Origin: an uncultured Acidobacteriota bacterium
GTDB taxonomy: Bacteria > Acidobacteriota > Terriglobia > Bryobacterales > Bryobacteraceae
Assembly (NCBI GenBank): GCA_900696665.1
Contig: CAADGY010000070.1
Location: forward strand, 1 to 42,257
Direction: 5' to 3'
DNA: 42,257 bases
In this document: in pieces, positions 8,512 through 16,009 of the stretch
Layout: every line of letters begins with the position of its first letter
Position numbering within the stretch: the stretch's first letter is position 1
The notes under the pieces: model-generated
Database searches by the model: none
Told to the model about the DNA's origin: nothing
The model's input: the letters and a program-made list of their open reading frames with translations, nothing else
Program-made: the position numbers and the translations under genes

Positions 8512-10002
8512 ATGACTGGAACAAATGAACTTCGTGGCGAGGTACTGGATTACATAGGAGGGGCCTGGCGGCGGCCGTCCTCCGATGCGGCGACGGAGGT
8601 GCTGAATCCGGCCACGGGAGATGTGATCGCCCGCGCACCCGCCGGTTCGGCACAGGATGCCGATGCCGCCGTCAAGGCCGCATCGGCCGCGTTTCCGGAA
8701 TGGCGCTTGACTCCCCCCGCCGACAGGATTCAGTACCTGTTTCGCCTCAAACAGCTTCTTGAAGACCACTTCGAAGAGATCGCCCGCATTACTACAACCG
8801 AAAACGGCAAAACCTTGTCCGAAGCTCGCGGGGAGTTGCGGCGCGGCATAGAGAACGTGGAGGTAGCGTGCGGCATCCCCATCCTGATGCAGGGCTACAA
8901 CCTGGAGGACGTCGCAACCGGCATCGATGAGTCGATGTTCCGCCAGCCGCTGGGCGTCGTTGCCGCGATCACACCCTTCAATTTTCCGGCGATGATCCCG
9001 CTGTGGTTTCTGCCATACGCAATCGCCTGCGGGAATACGTTCGTGCTGAAGCCGTCCGAGCGCGTGCCCTTCAGCATGATCCGTATCACCGAACTGATCG
9101 AGCAGACAGGTCTTCCCAAGGGAGTTGTGAACATCGTCAACGGGGGGAAGAATGCGGTAGACGCCCTGCTCGATCATCCCTCCGTACAGGCGGTAAGCTT
9201 CGTGGGATCGACGGCCGTGGCGCGCTACATTTACTCGCGGGCGTCGGCCGCCGGCAAACGTGTGCAGTGCCAGGGAGGAGCGAAGAATCACGTCGTCGTT
9301 CTTCCAGATGCCGACCGGGAAACAACTACGCGAATCATCGCCGACAGCGCATACGGCTGCGCCGGGCAGCGGTGTTTAGCCGTTTCCGTGGCGGTGACTG
9401 TCGGAGAGGCAGGTGAATGGTTCCCGAAATCCATTACGGAAACCGCTGCCGCCCTGAAGGTGGGCTCCGGACTCGAAGACGGCGTGCAGATGGGTCCCGT
9501 CATCACGTCCACCAGCCGTGAACGCATACGGAGTCTGATCACACAGGGCGCCTCCGACGGCGCACGACCCATTCTCGACGGCCGTGACATAAGCCTTAGC
9601 GGATGGCCTCGCGGCAACTTTGTTGGCCCGACGGTACTCGACGGTGTGCCGGCGGCAAGCAGTCTGATGGAAACAGAGATCTTCGGGCCGGTCCTCAGCG
9701 TCATTCATGCTTCGGGTGTGGACGAAGCAATGGAAATCATTGCGCGGAACTCTTACGGCAACGCCTCGTCGATCTTCACCACAAGCGGTGCCGCGGCGCG
9801 CAAATTCCGCAATCAGATTCCCACGGGCAACGTGGGCGTGAATATCGGAGTGGCCGCACCGATGGCGTATTTTCCGTTCAGTGGCTGGAAGGGCAGCTTT
9901 TTCGGCGTCCTTCACGCACAGGGACGCGACGCTGTCGAGTTCTATACCGGCGAGAAGGTCGTCATCGAACGCTGGCCGAAGGAGTGGAGCCGGAGGTTTT
10001 AG
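8512..10002 (+). CDS. iolA: Methylmalonate/malonate-semialdehyde dehydrogenase (CoA-acylating) IolA
   Basis: A 496-aa aldehyde dehydrogenase of the MmsA/IolA group. It oxidises malonate semialdehyde, using NAD and CoA, to acetyl-CoA and CO2, the last step of inositol breakdown. The catalytic cysteine is Cys288 in GCAGQRCLAV. The usual ALDH glutamate motif (ELGGK) is replaced by QGGAKNH, which marks the CoA-acylating branch. Other motifs are ITPFNFPAMIPLWFLP and FVLKPSERVP. ATG 8512 is used; an in-frame GTG at 8497 overlaps the end of iolD and is a possible alternative, and neither has a strong ribosome site. Its stop codon touches the iolE start. Confidence 0.94.
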   Translation: MTGTNELRGEVLDYIGGAWRRPSSDAATEVLNPATGDVIARAPAGSAQDADAAVKAASAAFPEWRLTPPADRIQYLFRLKQLLEDHFEEIARITTTENGKTLSEARGELRRGIENVEVACGIPILMQGYNLEDVATGIDESMFRQPLGVVAAITPFNFPAMIPLWFLPYAIACGNTFVLKPSERVPFSMIRITELIEQTGLPKGVVNIVNGGKNAVDALLDHPSVQAVSFVGSTAVARYIYSRASAAGKRVQCQGGAKNHVVVLPDADRETTTRIIADSAYGCAGQRCLAVSVAVTVGEAGEWFPKSITETAAALKVGSGLEDGVQMGPVITSTSRERIRSLITQGASDGARPILDGRDISLSGWPRGNFVGPTVLDGVPAASSLMETEIFGPVLSVIHASGVDEAMEIIARNSYGNASSIFTTSGAAARKFRNQIPTGNVGVNIGVAAPMAYFPFSGWKGSFFGVLHAQGRDAVEFYTGEKVVIERWPKEWSRRF

Positions 10003-10950
10003 ATGTCAACGGCAGTTGAGAGCAACGTGGTAATCCTTCGTGTCGGGAATGCTCCCTGCTCATGGGGGACTCTCGAGTTCGAAGAAGCCAAAGGCGAACA
10101 GATCGCCTTCGATCGGATGTTGGACGAACTCGCCGAAACGGGTTATACCGGTACGGAGCTCGGCGACTGGGGCTACATGCCCACGGATGCCTCCGTCCTG
10201 AAGGCGGAACTCGACAAGCGCGGGTTGGTGATGCTCGGCGCCTTTGTGCCGGTTGCTTTGAAGGACCCGGCTGCTCATGACCCCGGAATCGCAAATGCAC
10301 TGAAGACCGCCCGCCTTCTGGCGGCGGTCTCCTCAGCGCCGAAGCCCTATCTCGTTCTGGCCGATAACAACGGGACGGTTCCGGAGCGCACCAGCAACGC
10401 GGGACGCATCACCGAGGAAATGGGCCTGAGTGTGGAGGAGTGGCGTGTCTTCGCCGAAGGGGCGAATCGCACCGGCCGCGCGGTGCTGGAAGAAACCGGC
10501 TTGCGGACGGTGTTCCATCACCATTGCGCCGGGTACGTGGAGACGCCTGATGAGATCGCACGCTTCCTCGACCTCACCGATCCGGGCGCGATAGGCCTTG
10601 TTTTCGATACCGGCCATTTCGCTTTGGGTGCTGGGCACTGCGATGTCCTCCAGGGTCTGGAGCGTTACAGAGAACGGATCCTCTACATTCACCTGAAAGA
10701 CTGCCAGCCCGAAGTAGCACGGCAGGCGCGGATCAAGGGATGGGATTATTTCGAGGCGCTGCGGCACGGCGTCTTCTGCGAACTTGGGCAGGGGGGTGTG
10801 AATTTTCCGGCGGTGTTGCAGTGGTTAAAGAAGAATCGCTATACGGGTTACACGTTGGTTGAGCAGGACGTCCTGCCGGGAATGGGCGCACCCAAAGAGA
10901 GCGCACGGCGCAACCGGGAGTATCTCCGGTCGATTGAGAGGGCCTTGTGA
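10003..10950 (+). CDS. iolE: Inosose dehydratase IolE (TIM-barrel)
   Basis: A 315-aa xylose-isomerase-like TIM barrel. It removes water from scyllo-inosose to give the trihydroxycyclohexane-dione that IolD hydrolyses. Family signs are the N-terminal [25 protein letters not shown], the metal-site motifs [13 protein letters not shown] and [16 protein letters not shown], and the late LVEQDV. Length is normal (about 300 aa). The start ATG directly follows the iolA stop codon, and GGAGG lies 6 nt upstream inside the end of iolA, so translation is coupled. The end overlaps the iolG start by 4 bp. Confidence 0.93.
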   Translation: MSTAVESNVVILRVGNAPCSWGTLEFEEAKGEQIAFDRMLDELAETGYTGTELGDWGYMPTDASVLKAELDKRGLVMLGAFVPVALKDPAAHDPGIANALKTARLLAAVSSAPKPYLVLADNNGTVPERTSNAGRITEEMGLSVEEWRVFAEGANRTGRAVLEETGLRTVFHHHCAGYVETPDEIARFLDLTDPGAIGLVFDTGHFALGAGHCDVLQGLERYRERILYIHLKDCQPEVARQARIKGWDYFEALRHGVFCELGQGGVNFPAVLQWLKKNRYTGYTLVEQDVLPGMGAPKESARRNREYLRSIERAL

Positions 10951-11996
10951 AGAAGCGATTGAACTTCGCTTTGATCGGCGCCGGCCGCATCGGAAAAGTG
11001 CACGCCGAAACGATCGCATTTCGCATTCCCGAAACGGCTCTGACCGCGGTGTGCGATATTGATGCCGGGGCGGCAGATGCGATTGCCCGGCGTTGTGGAA
11101 TCCCACGCGCCGCCGCTGGAACGGCCGAAATTTTTGCGGATCCCGCTATCGATGCGGTGATGATCTGCTCTTCCACCAACACCCATGCCAATTTGATCAT
11201 CGAAGCCGCGCAGGCCGGCAAGCATATCTTTTGCGAGAAACCCATCGATCACAGCCTCGAAAAGATCGACCGTGCGTTGGAAGCTGTGCACAAAGCGGGC
11301 GTCAAATTGCAAATTGGATTCAACCGGCGCTTCGATCCGAACTTCGTACGCGTGCGCAGGTCCATTGCCACCGGTGAGATCGGCACACCGCACCTGCTGC
11401 ATATTGTCAGCCGCGATCCCGGCCCGCCGCCGCTCGCTTACATAAAGGTATCCGGCGGCATGTTCCTCGATATGACGATTCACGATTTCGACATGGCGCG
11501 TTTCCTCGTTGGCAGCGAAGTGACGGAAGTGTACGCCGCCGCGGGAGTAAGAGTCAACCCCGACATCGGAAAAGCCGGCGATGTCGATACCGCGGTAATC
11601 GTGCTGCGCTTTGCGAATGGCGTCATCGGCACCATCGACAACTGCAGGCAAGCGCCTTATGGCTACGATCAGCGAGTGGAAGTACTGGGCAGTCTGGGTG
11701 CGATCGCGACGGAAAACTGCTATCCGAACCGCGCCGTCATCAGCACCGCAGAATCCGTTCGGCGCGATCTGCCGCTGAATTTTTTTATGGAACGTTACGC
11801 GGAAAGCTTCGCCAACGAGTTACAGGCATTTGTCGAAGCGATAGTTCACGACAGGCAGACACCGGTGACGGGCCTTGATGGCCGTATACCCGTGGTAATG
11901 GCGCTGGCGGCCCGAAAGTCGCACGAAGAAGGCCGTCCGGTAATGCTCGATGAAATTGCCGCGGAGGAGGCCCGCCTTGAAACCATCACTCCTTAA
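10947..11996 (+). CDS. iolG: myo-Inositol 2-dehydrogenase IolG (Gfo/Idh/MocA family)
   Basis: A 349-aa NAD-dependent dehydrogenase, the first step of the pathway (myo-inositol to scyllo-inosose). The Rossmann motif is [13 protein letters not shown]. The EKP motif is at 97-99 with Lys98, and the catalytic pair appears as Asp175/His179 in [14 protein letters not shown]. The start is a GTG overlapping the iolE stop (GTGA), typical of tight coupling. The 3' end overlaps the start of a 33-codon reading frame by 20 bp. The family also contains scyllo-inositol and other sugar dehydrogenases; the iolBDAE context makes inositol by far the likeliest substrate. Confidence 0.92.
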   Translation: MKKRLNFALIGAGRIGKVHAETIAFRIPETALTAVCDIDAGAADAIARRCGIPRAAAGTAEIFADPAIDAVMICSSTNTHANLIIEAAQAGKHIFCEKPIDHSLEKIDRALEAVHKAGVKLQIGFNRRFDPNFVRVRRSIATGEIGTPHLLHIVSRDPGPPPLAYIKVSGGMFLDMTIHDFDMARFLVGSEVTEVYAAAGVRVNPDIGKAGDVDTAVIVLRFANGVIGTIDNCRQAPYGYDQRVEVLGSLGAIATENCYPNRAVISTAESVRRDLPLNFFMERYAESFANELQAFVEAIVHDRQTPVTGLDGRIPVVMALAARKSHEEGRPVMLDEIAAEEARLETITP

Positions 11997-12078
11997 AGCC
12001 ACGATCACGGATATCCAGTTCTGGCTGCCGGTCATCGTTCTCATATTCGGAATTGTTCTCCTCGTGGTGCTCTCATGA
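11977..12078 (+). CDS. 33-aa single-span membrane peptide between iolG and the permease
   Basis: A short frame from TTG 11977 to TGA 12076-12078. It is preceded by a strong ribosome site (GGAGGAGG at 11963-11970, 6 nt spacing) inside iolG. The stop overlaps the permease ATG (ATGA). The product reads [12 protein letters not shown], then one hydrophobic helix from about residue 15 to 32 (FWLPVIVLIFGIVLLVVLS), with Lys2 and Lys7 predicting a cytoplasmic N-terminus. Coupling on both sides and a clean transmembrane profile argue for a real gene. I recognise no family. A small accessory subunit of the adjacent transporter is the obvious guess (inference). It could instead only be a translational relay for the permease. 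Confidence 0.68.
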   Translation: MKPSLLKATITDIQFWLPVIVLIFGIVLLVVLS

Positions 12079-13370
12079 CCTTACCGGCAAGAGCCGCAAA
12101 GCAATCCACTCATTCCTTGCATACGCTCGGCGTCGCCTCCGGACTGGCGGCCGGCGCGTGGCTTGGAATGGCTGAAGCACCGACGAAACTGGTGACCGTG
12201 GGCTACTCACCGTTCCTGATCTCGCTGGGAATGGTGGCCGGCGTCTTCGTCGCACGCTGGACGGTTCCCGTCGCACTGAAAGGAACAACTTACATCTGGG
12301 CGGACCTTCGCGAAAAACCGCACCTCATTGTTTGGGCAGTGCTCGCTGGGATGCTGTGGGCCGTTGCGAACACGCTCACTATTTTCGCCATTCGCAATGT
12401 CGGGCTTTCCATCGCGTTTCCGCTATGGAATACCAACAGCCTGGTAGGCCTGTTCTGGGGCTGGTTGCTATTTAACGAGTTGCGGGGCGCGGGCGCGAGA
12501 CAGCGCGCGAAGGTGATGGGCGGAGCGGCAGCGATCGTGACCGGTGCGTGTTTGCTGGCGTATGCCACATCGCACCAATCCTCCTCCGGTCCCTCAGGCG
12601 CCGCCACCCTGGGAGTCGCGGCGGCGATTGGCGCGGGTATTTTGTGGGGAACCATGTACATTCCCTACCGGAAGGCGTACATCAGCGGTATGAATCCGCT
12701 GTCGTTCGTGACCGTGTTCACGTTCGGCGAATTGGGGACGGTCTTCATCCTTGCAGTCGCATTCGATGGTGGAGTTCAGAACGTCATTGTTGCTCTCGGC
12801 CACGCGCGGTCCGCGCTGTTCTGGCTGTTTCTCGGCGGTTTCTGCTGGGTTCTGGGCGATCTGTTTCAGCAGTACGCCGCGAAGTACATTGGTATTGGGC
12901 GCGGAATTCCGCTGTCCAACACAAACCAACTTTGGGGTCTCGCCTGGGGCGCGCTCGTATTTGGTGAGTTCGCGGCCCACGGCTTCGCCGCGCAACTGCT
13001 GATTGTGGCCGGATCCCTAGTCATGATCGCGGGCGCGGCGGCCATCAGCACAGCCGAGGCGCCGGAGTCGGAACAGCGGTCCTGGCGGGACGCGATGGCA
13101 CGGGAGTGCGACCGTTACGGCCTTGACCGCGATCGCGTCGCTTCGACCATGCAGGGCGAAGATCCGCTGGCCGCGGAGCGCCGGCTGCGCCGCTGGTGGG
13201 AGTTAGTGATTGTATCGGGAGCGGTGGCGTTGTTCGTCTGGCTCGCTGCCGGCGCGGAGCGTCAACCCATGGATGTCAACATCCCATGGATGACGGTGCT
13301 GGTGGCAGCCTCTCTCGTCTTCCTGGTCGCATGCGGGCTGTTGCTCTGGAAGAGAACCCGCTTTTCCTGA
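12075..13370 (+). CDS. GRP/RhaT-like DMT-family sugar permease
   Basis: A 431-aa polytopic inner-membrane protein with about ten hydrophobic segments in two repeated halves, as in the glucose/ribose-porter and RhaT branches of the drug/metabolite transporter superfamily. Useful motifs are GVASGLAAGAWLGM at the N-terminus, WNTNSLVGLFWGWLLFNEL at the end of the first half, and SNTNQLWGLAWGALVFGEF in the second, a clear internal repeat. A cytoplasmic stretch (about 345-385) and two more helices extend it beyond the usual 300-340 aa. As the last gene of the inositol operon it is the likely inner-membrane importer of inositol or a related polyol (inference from position). Classical inositol importers (IolT, ABC systems) belong to other families. 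Confidence 0.85.
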   Translation: MTLPARAAKQSTHSLHTLGVASGLAAGAWLGMAEAPTKLVTVGYSPFLISLGMVAGVFVARWTVPVALKGTTYIWADLREKPHLIVWAVLAGMLWAVANTLTIFAIRNVGLSIAFPLWNTNSLVGLFWGWLLFNELRGAGARQRAKVMGGAAAIVTGACLLAYATSHQSSSGPSGAATLGVAAAIGAGILWGTMYIPYRKAYISGMNPLSFVTVFTFGELGTVFILAVAFDGGVQNVIVALGHARSALFWLFLGGFCWVLGDLFQQYAAKYIGIGRGIPLSNTNQLWGLAWGALVFGEFAAHGFAAQLLIVAGSLVMIAGAAAISTAEAPESEQRSWRDAMARECDRYGLDRDRVASTMQGEDPLAAERRLRRWWELVIVSGAVALFVWLAAGAERQPMDVNIPWMTVLVAASLVFLVACGLLLWKRTRFS

Positions 13371-13392
13371 GTACGATCTTGGGGACAGAAAT

Positions 13393-14742
13393 TCAGCCCG
13401 TCTGTTTGCCGAAAGCTCTGCTGGTGTTTTTCCAGCGGCCCCGGGTGAAATCGGGGAACGGGACCGGCGCGCTGTTCTTCGCGACGGACAGATCGCTCAA
13501 CGGCCCCGGCGCGCTCCAGGCCGCGGCATCGTAGACATCCATATCCGGCACAATGCCCTCCTTCATGCACTGTATGAGGCGATAGCACTCGATGAAATCC
13601 ATCCCGCCGTGTCCGCCGAGCTTCCGGGCCGTCTCACCAAGCTCCTTCCAATAGGGGTGTTCATATTGCGCTTTGAAAGAGTCAATGGATCCCCATTCGT
13701 CCTTGCCCATGCTATCCAGATAAATGCGCGGGGGGAAATCGCGGAAAATACCCTTGACCCCGGAAATCAGGTTAATCCTGTCGTAGGGCTGTGGAGACGT
13801 GACGTCGTGTTCCAAGGTAATGAGCCTGCCCTTGGTGGTCTTGATGAGGCTGATGTTCATGTCGCCGCAGCGATATGTTTCCTTGCGGCGCGGGTCATTT
13901 GCCGGCAGCTTCTGATCCCGGAAATAGGCTAGCGAGATAGCCGGAGAACTCATCGACACCATGAACTCAAACTTGTCGCCGCGATTAATGTCCATGTAAT
14001 TGGCCACCGGACCGAGACCGTGCGTCGGATACAGGTTGCCATTGCGCCTAATATGATCGGTCCGGCGCCACAGTCCTTCGCCGCGGTTCGAGAACAAGAG
14101 GCCGCGCAGGTCGTGATTGTAGGCGCAAGCCCCGTGCGTGAGTTCACCGAAGACACCCGCACGGACCATGTTCAGCACGAGAAGTTCGTTATATCCGTAG
14201 CAGCAGTTCTCGAGCATGACACAATGCCGCCGCGTTTTTTCCGACGTGTTCACCAGCTCCCAACATTCTTCGATAGTCGTTGCCGCCGGCACCTCCACCG
14301 CCACGTGCTTACCCTGTTTCATGGCGTAGACAGCCATAGGAACATGCCAGTTCCATGGGGTTCCGACGCAAACCAGGTCGATGTCGTCGCGCTTTGCCAG
14401 TTCCTCGAACGCCCGTTCGCCCTGATGGTAGTAGGTGGGAACCTTCAAGTGGCCCAATTTTTCGAGGATGGCCTGCGCGCGGGGGAGCTTTTCCTTATCG
14501 ATGTCGCACAAAGCCAGAACTTCAACGCCATCGACCGCCGCGAAGTTCCGCATGACACTCGTTCCGCGCCCGCCCAAACCGATGAATCCCATTCGTACGG
14601 TCTTTCTCGGTTCAAACTTCATCTCGTAAACGGTGTCGCCCTGGGGTTTCGGCTGTTGGCCCTGTGAGAGCCCCGCGCCGAGGGTGGTTAAGGACGCAAA
14701 CCGCAGTAACTCGCGGCGTGAGGTTGTCAGGTCGTTTTTCAT
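13393..14742 (-). CDS. Tat-exported Gfo/Idh/MocA protein, GH109-like
   Basis: A 449-aa protein with a twin-arginine signal (SRRELLRFASLTTLGAG, residues 8-24). The Rossmann domain has MGFIGLGGRGTSVM and LALCDID. The stretches GTPWNWHVPMAVYAMKQGKH, VEVPAATTIEECWELV and LENCCYGYNE, and later HGLGPVANYMDINRGD, are typical of glycoside hydrolase family 109. That family uses a tightly bound NAD to cleave alpha-N-acetylgalactosaminides by an elimination mechanism. The canonical EKP of dehydrogenases is replaced by VEVPA, which also fits GH109. Start ATG has AGGA 8 nt upstream. It faces the inositol permease, with 22 bp between the stops. The actual glycoside is unknown. Confidence 0.87.
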   Translation of the reverse strand: MKNDLTTSRRELLRFASLTTLGAGLSQGQQPKPQGDTVYEMKFEPRKTVRMGFIGLGGRGTSVMRNFAAVDGVEVLALCDIDKEKLPRAQAILEKLGHLKVPTYYHQGERAFEELAKRDDIDLVCVGTPWNWHVPMAVYAMKQGKHVAVEVPAATTIEECWELVNTSEKTRRHCVMLENCCYGYNELLVLNMVRAGVFGELTHGACAYNHDLRGLLFSNRGEGLWRRTDHIRRNGNLYPTHGLGPVANYMDINRGDKFEFMVSMSSPAISLAYFRDQKLPANDPRRKETYRCGDMNISLIKTTKGRLITLEHDVTSPQPYDRINLISGVKGIFRDFPPRIYLDSMGKDEWGSIDSFKAQYEHPYWKELGETARKLGGHGGMDFIECYRLIQCMKEGIVPDMDVYDAAAWSAPGPLSDLSVAKNSAPVPFPDFTRGRWKNTSRAFGKQTG

Positions 14743-14770
14743 ATGCAGTTCCTAGCGAAGGTTAACTTAG

Positions 14771-14776
14771 ATTATG
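14771..14776 (-). promoter_or_regulatory. Possible -10 box for the GH109-like gene
   Basis: CATAAT on the minus strand lies 28 bp before the start codon, leaving a leader of about 20 nt that contains the AGGA ribosome site. No convincing -35 hexamer is seen. Confidence 0.33.
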
Positions 14777-14835
14777 GCGCGTTCGTAAAGCTCGTGGGGG
14801 ATCGAACGGAAGCCGGTACGGTGAGCGACCCCGTG

Positions 14836-14844
14836 TGCTAGAAT
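14836..14844 (+). promoter_or_regulatory. Extended -10 promoter of the DUF5009-like gene
   Basis: TGCTAGAAT (TGn plus a 5/6 match to TATAAT) ends 10 nt before the ATG at 14855. No good -35 box is present, as is usual for extended -10 promoters. The implied leader is only about 4 nt, so the mRNA would be nearly leaderless. Confidence 0.55.
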
Positions 14845-14854
14845 CCTGACCAAG

Positions 14855-15976
14855 ATGCAAGCTGCTCAACCGGTTTCCGCCGCAGCACCTCTGGGAGCCG
14901 CCGTACCGCCACGGACACCTCAGCCGCGTTATCTCGCTCTGGATGCATACCGCGGCTTCATCATGATCATGCTGGTGTCGGGCGGGTTCGGCCTGGCCGC
15001 GCTCGCCGAAAAAAATCCCGCTTTCACCGCTATTGCCAGCCAGTTCGAACACATGCCGTGGGAATGGATTTCGTTCTGGGACCTCATTCAACCTGCGTTC
15101 ATGTTTATGGTGGGCGTGGCGATGCCCTTTGCATTTGCCCGCCGCATGGAACTCGGAGCGACGAACCGCGACATTTTCCGGCACGTCGCCGCCCGTAGCA
15201 TAAGACTCGTTCTGATGAGTCAGATTCTAATGTCGATCTCACGCGGCCAAATTCACTTTCAACTCATCAACGTGCTGGCGCAGATCGGGATTACGTATTT
15301 CCTTTGCTACCTCATCATGCAACTGCGCTTCCGGTGGCAGGCGGTAATTGCGGCTGCCATACTGATCGGCCACTGGGCATTGTTCGTGGCATTTCCCGGG
15401 AGCGAAGGACCTTTCATGTCGAAAACCACCAATATCGGCGCCGTCATCGATAAATTTGTCTTCGGCAGCATGAACGGCGGGTATTGGGTCAATATCAACT
15501 TCATCACCAGCACCGCTACCACCCTGTTCGGTGTATGGACCGGAGAACTACTCATGACCCGGAACTCGCACGCCGTCAAGATGCGTACCTTGGGGATAGC
15601 GGCCTTTCTGTCTCTCCTCCTTGGATTGGTGATTCATCCGTGGAATCCAATTATCAAGCGAATCTGCACCACATCTTTCACGCTCTATAGCACCGGGTGG
15701 GTCCTTTTGATGCTGCTGGCTTTTTACTGGGTAGTAGAAGTCAAGGAATATCGCGCGTGGACGTTGCCACTCGTTGTAGTCGGAGCGAATTCCATCTTCA
15801 TCTACTCGGTCGATATCGTCCTTCGCGGCTGGCTCAACAGGGCGCTAGGAGTGTTCACGCTGAAGTATGAATGGCTCGGGGACTTCGCTTCGGTGGCGCA
15901 AGCCTGCACGGTGCTGCTGGTGATGTGGTATCTCTGCTACTGGCTGTACCGGCGCAAGATTTTCTTCAAGCTATAA
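14855..15976 (+). CDS. HGSNAT/DUF5009-like polytopic membrane acyltransferase
   Basis: A 373-aa inner-membrane protein with about ten hydrophobic segments after a 25-residue Ala/Pro-rich N-terminus. The motif RYLALDAYRGFIMIMLVSGG and the following DLIQPAFMFMVGVAMPFA are the hallmark of the family containing bacterial DUF5009/NagX proteins and animal heparan-alpha-glucosaminide N-acetyltransferase. That family passes acetyl groups across a membrane to amino sugars. The bacterial members' substrate is generally unknown. The gene has an extended -10 promoter almost at its ATG and is followed after 33 bp by a GH13 gene on the same strand. A link to glycan breakdown or recycling is plausible from the GH109 and GH13 neighbours (inference). 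Confidence 0.85.
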   Translation: MQAAQPVSAAAPLGAAVPPRTPQPRYLALDAYRGFIMIMLVSGGFGLAALAEKNPAFTAIASQFEHMPWEWISFWDLIQPAFMFMVGVAMPFAFARRMELGATNRDIFRHVAARSIRLVLMSQILMSISRGQIHFQLINVLAQIGITYFLCYLIMQLRFRWQAVIAAAILIGHWALFVAFPGSEGPFMSKTTNIGAVIDKFVFGSMNGGYWVNINFITSTATTLFGVWTGELLMTRNSHAVKMRTLGIAAFLSLLLGLVIHPWNPIIKRICTTSFTLYSTGWVLLMLLAFYWVVEVKEYRAWTLPLVVVGANSIFIYSVDIVLRGWLNRALGVFTLKYEWLGDFASVAQACTVLLVMWYLCYWLYRRKIFFKL

Positions 15977-16009
15977 GCCGCTTGCGGGGTTCGATAGAGA
16001 GGCCGAACG

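Noticed and set aside
8092-9291. 399-codon minus-strand frame across iolD and iolA
   Set aside because: Antisense to two well-supported genes; Arg/Gly-rich low-information product with no family resemblance.
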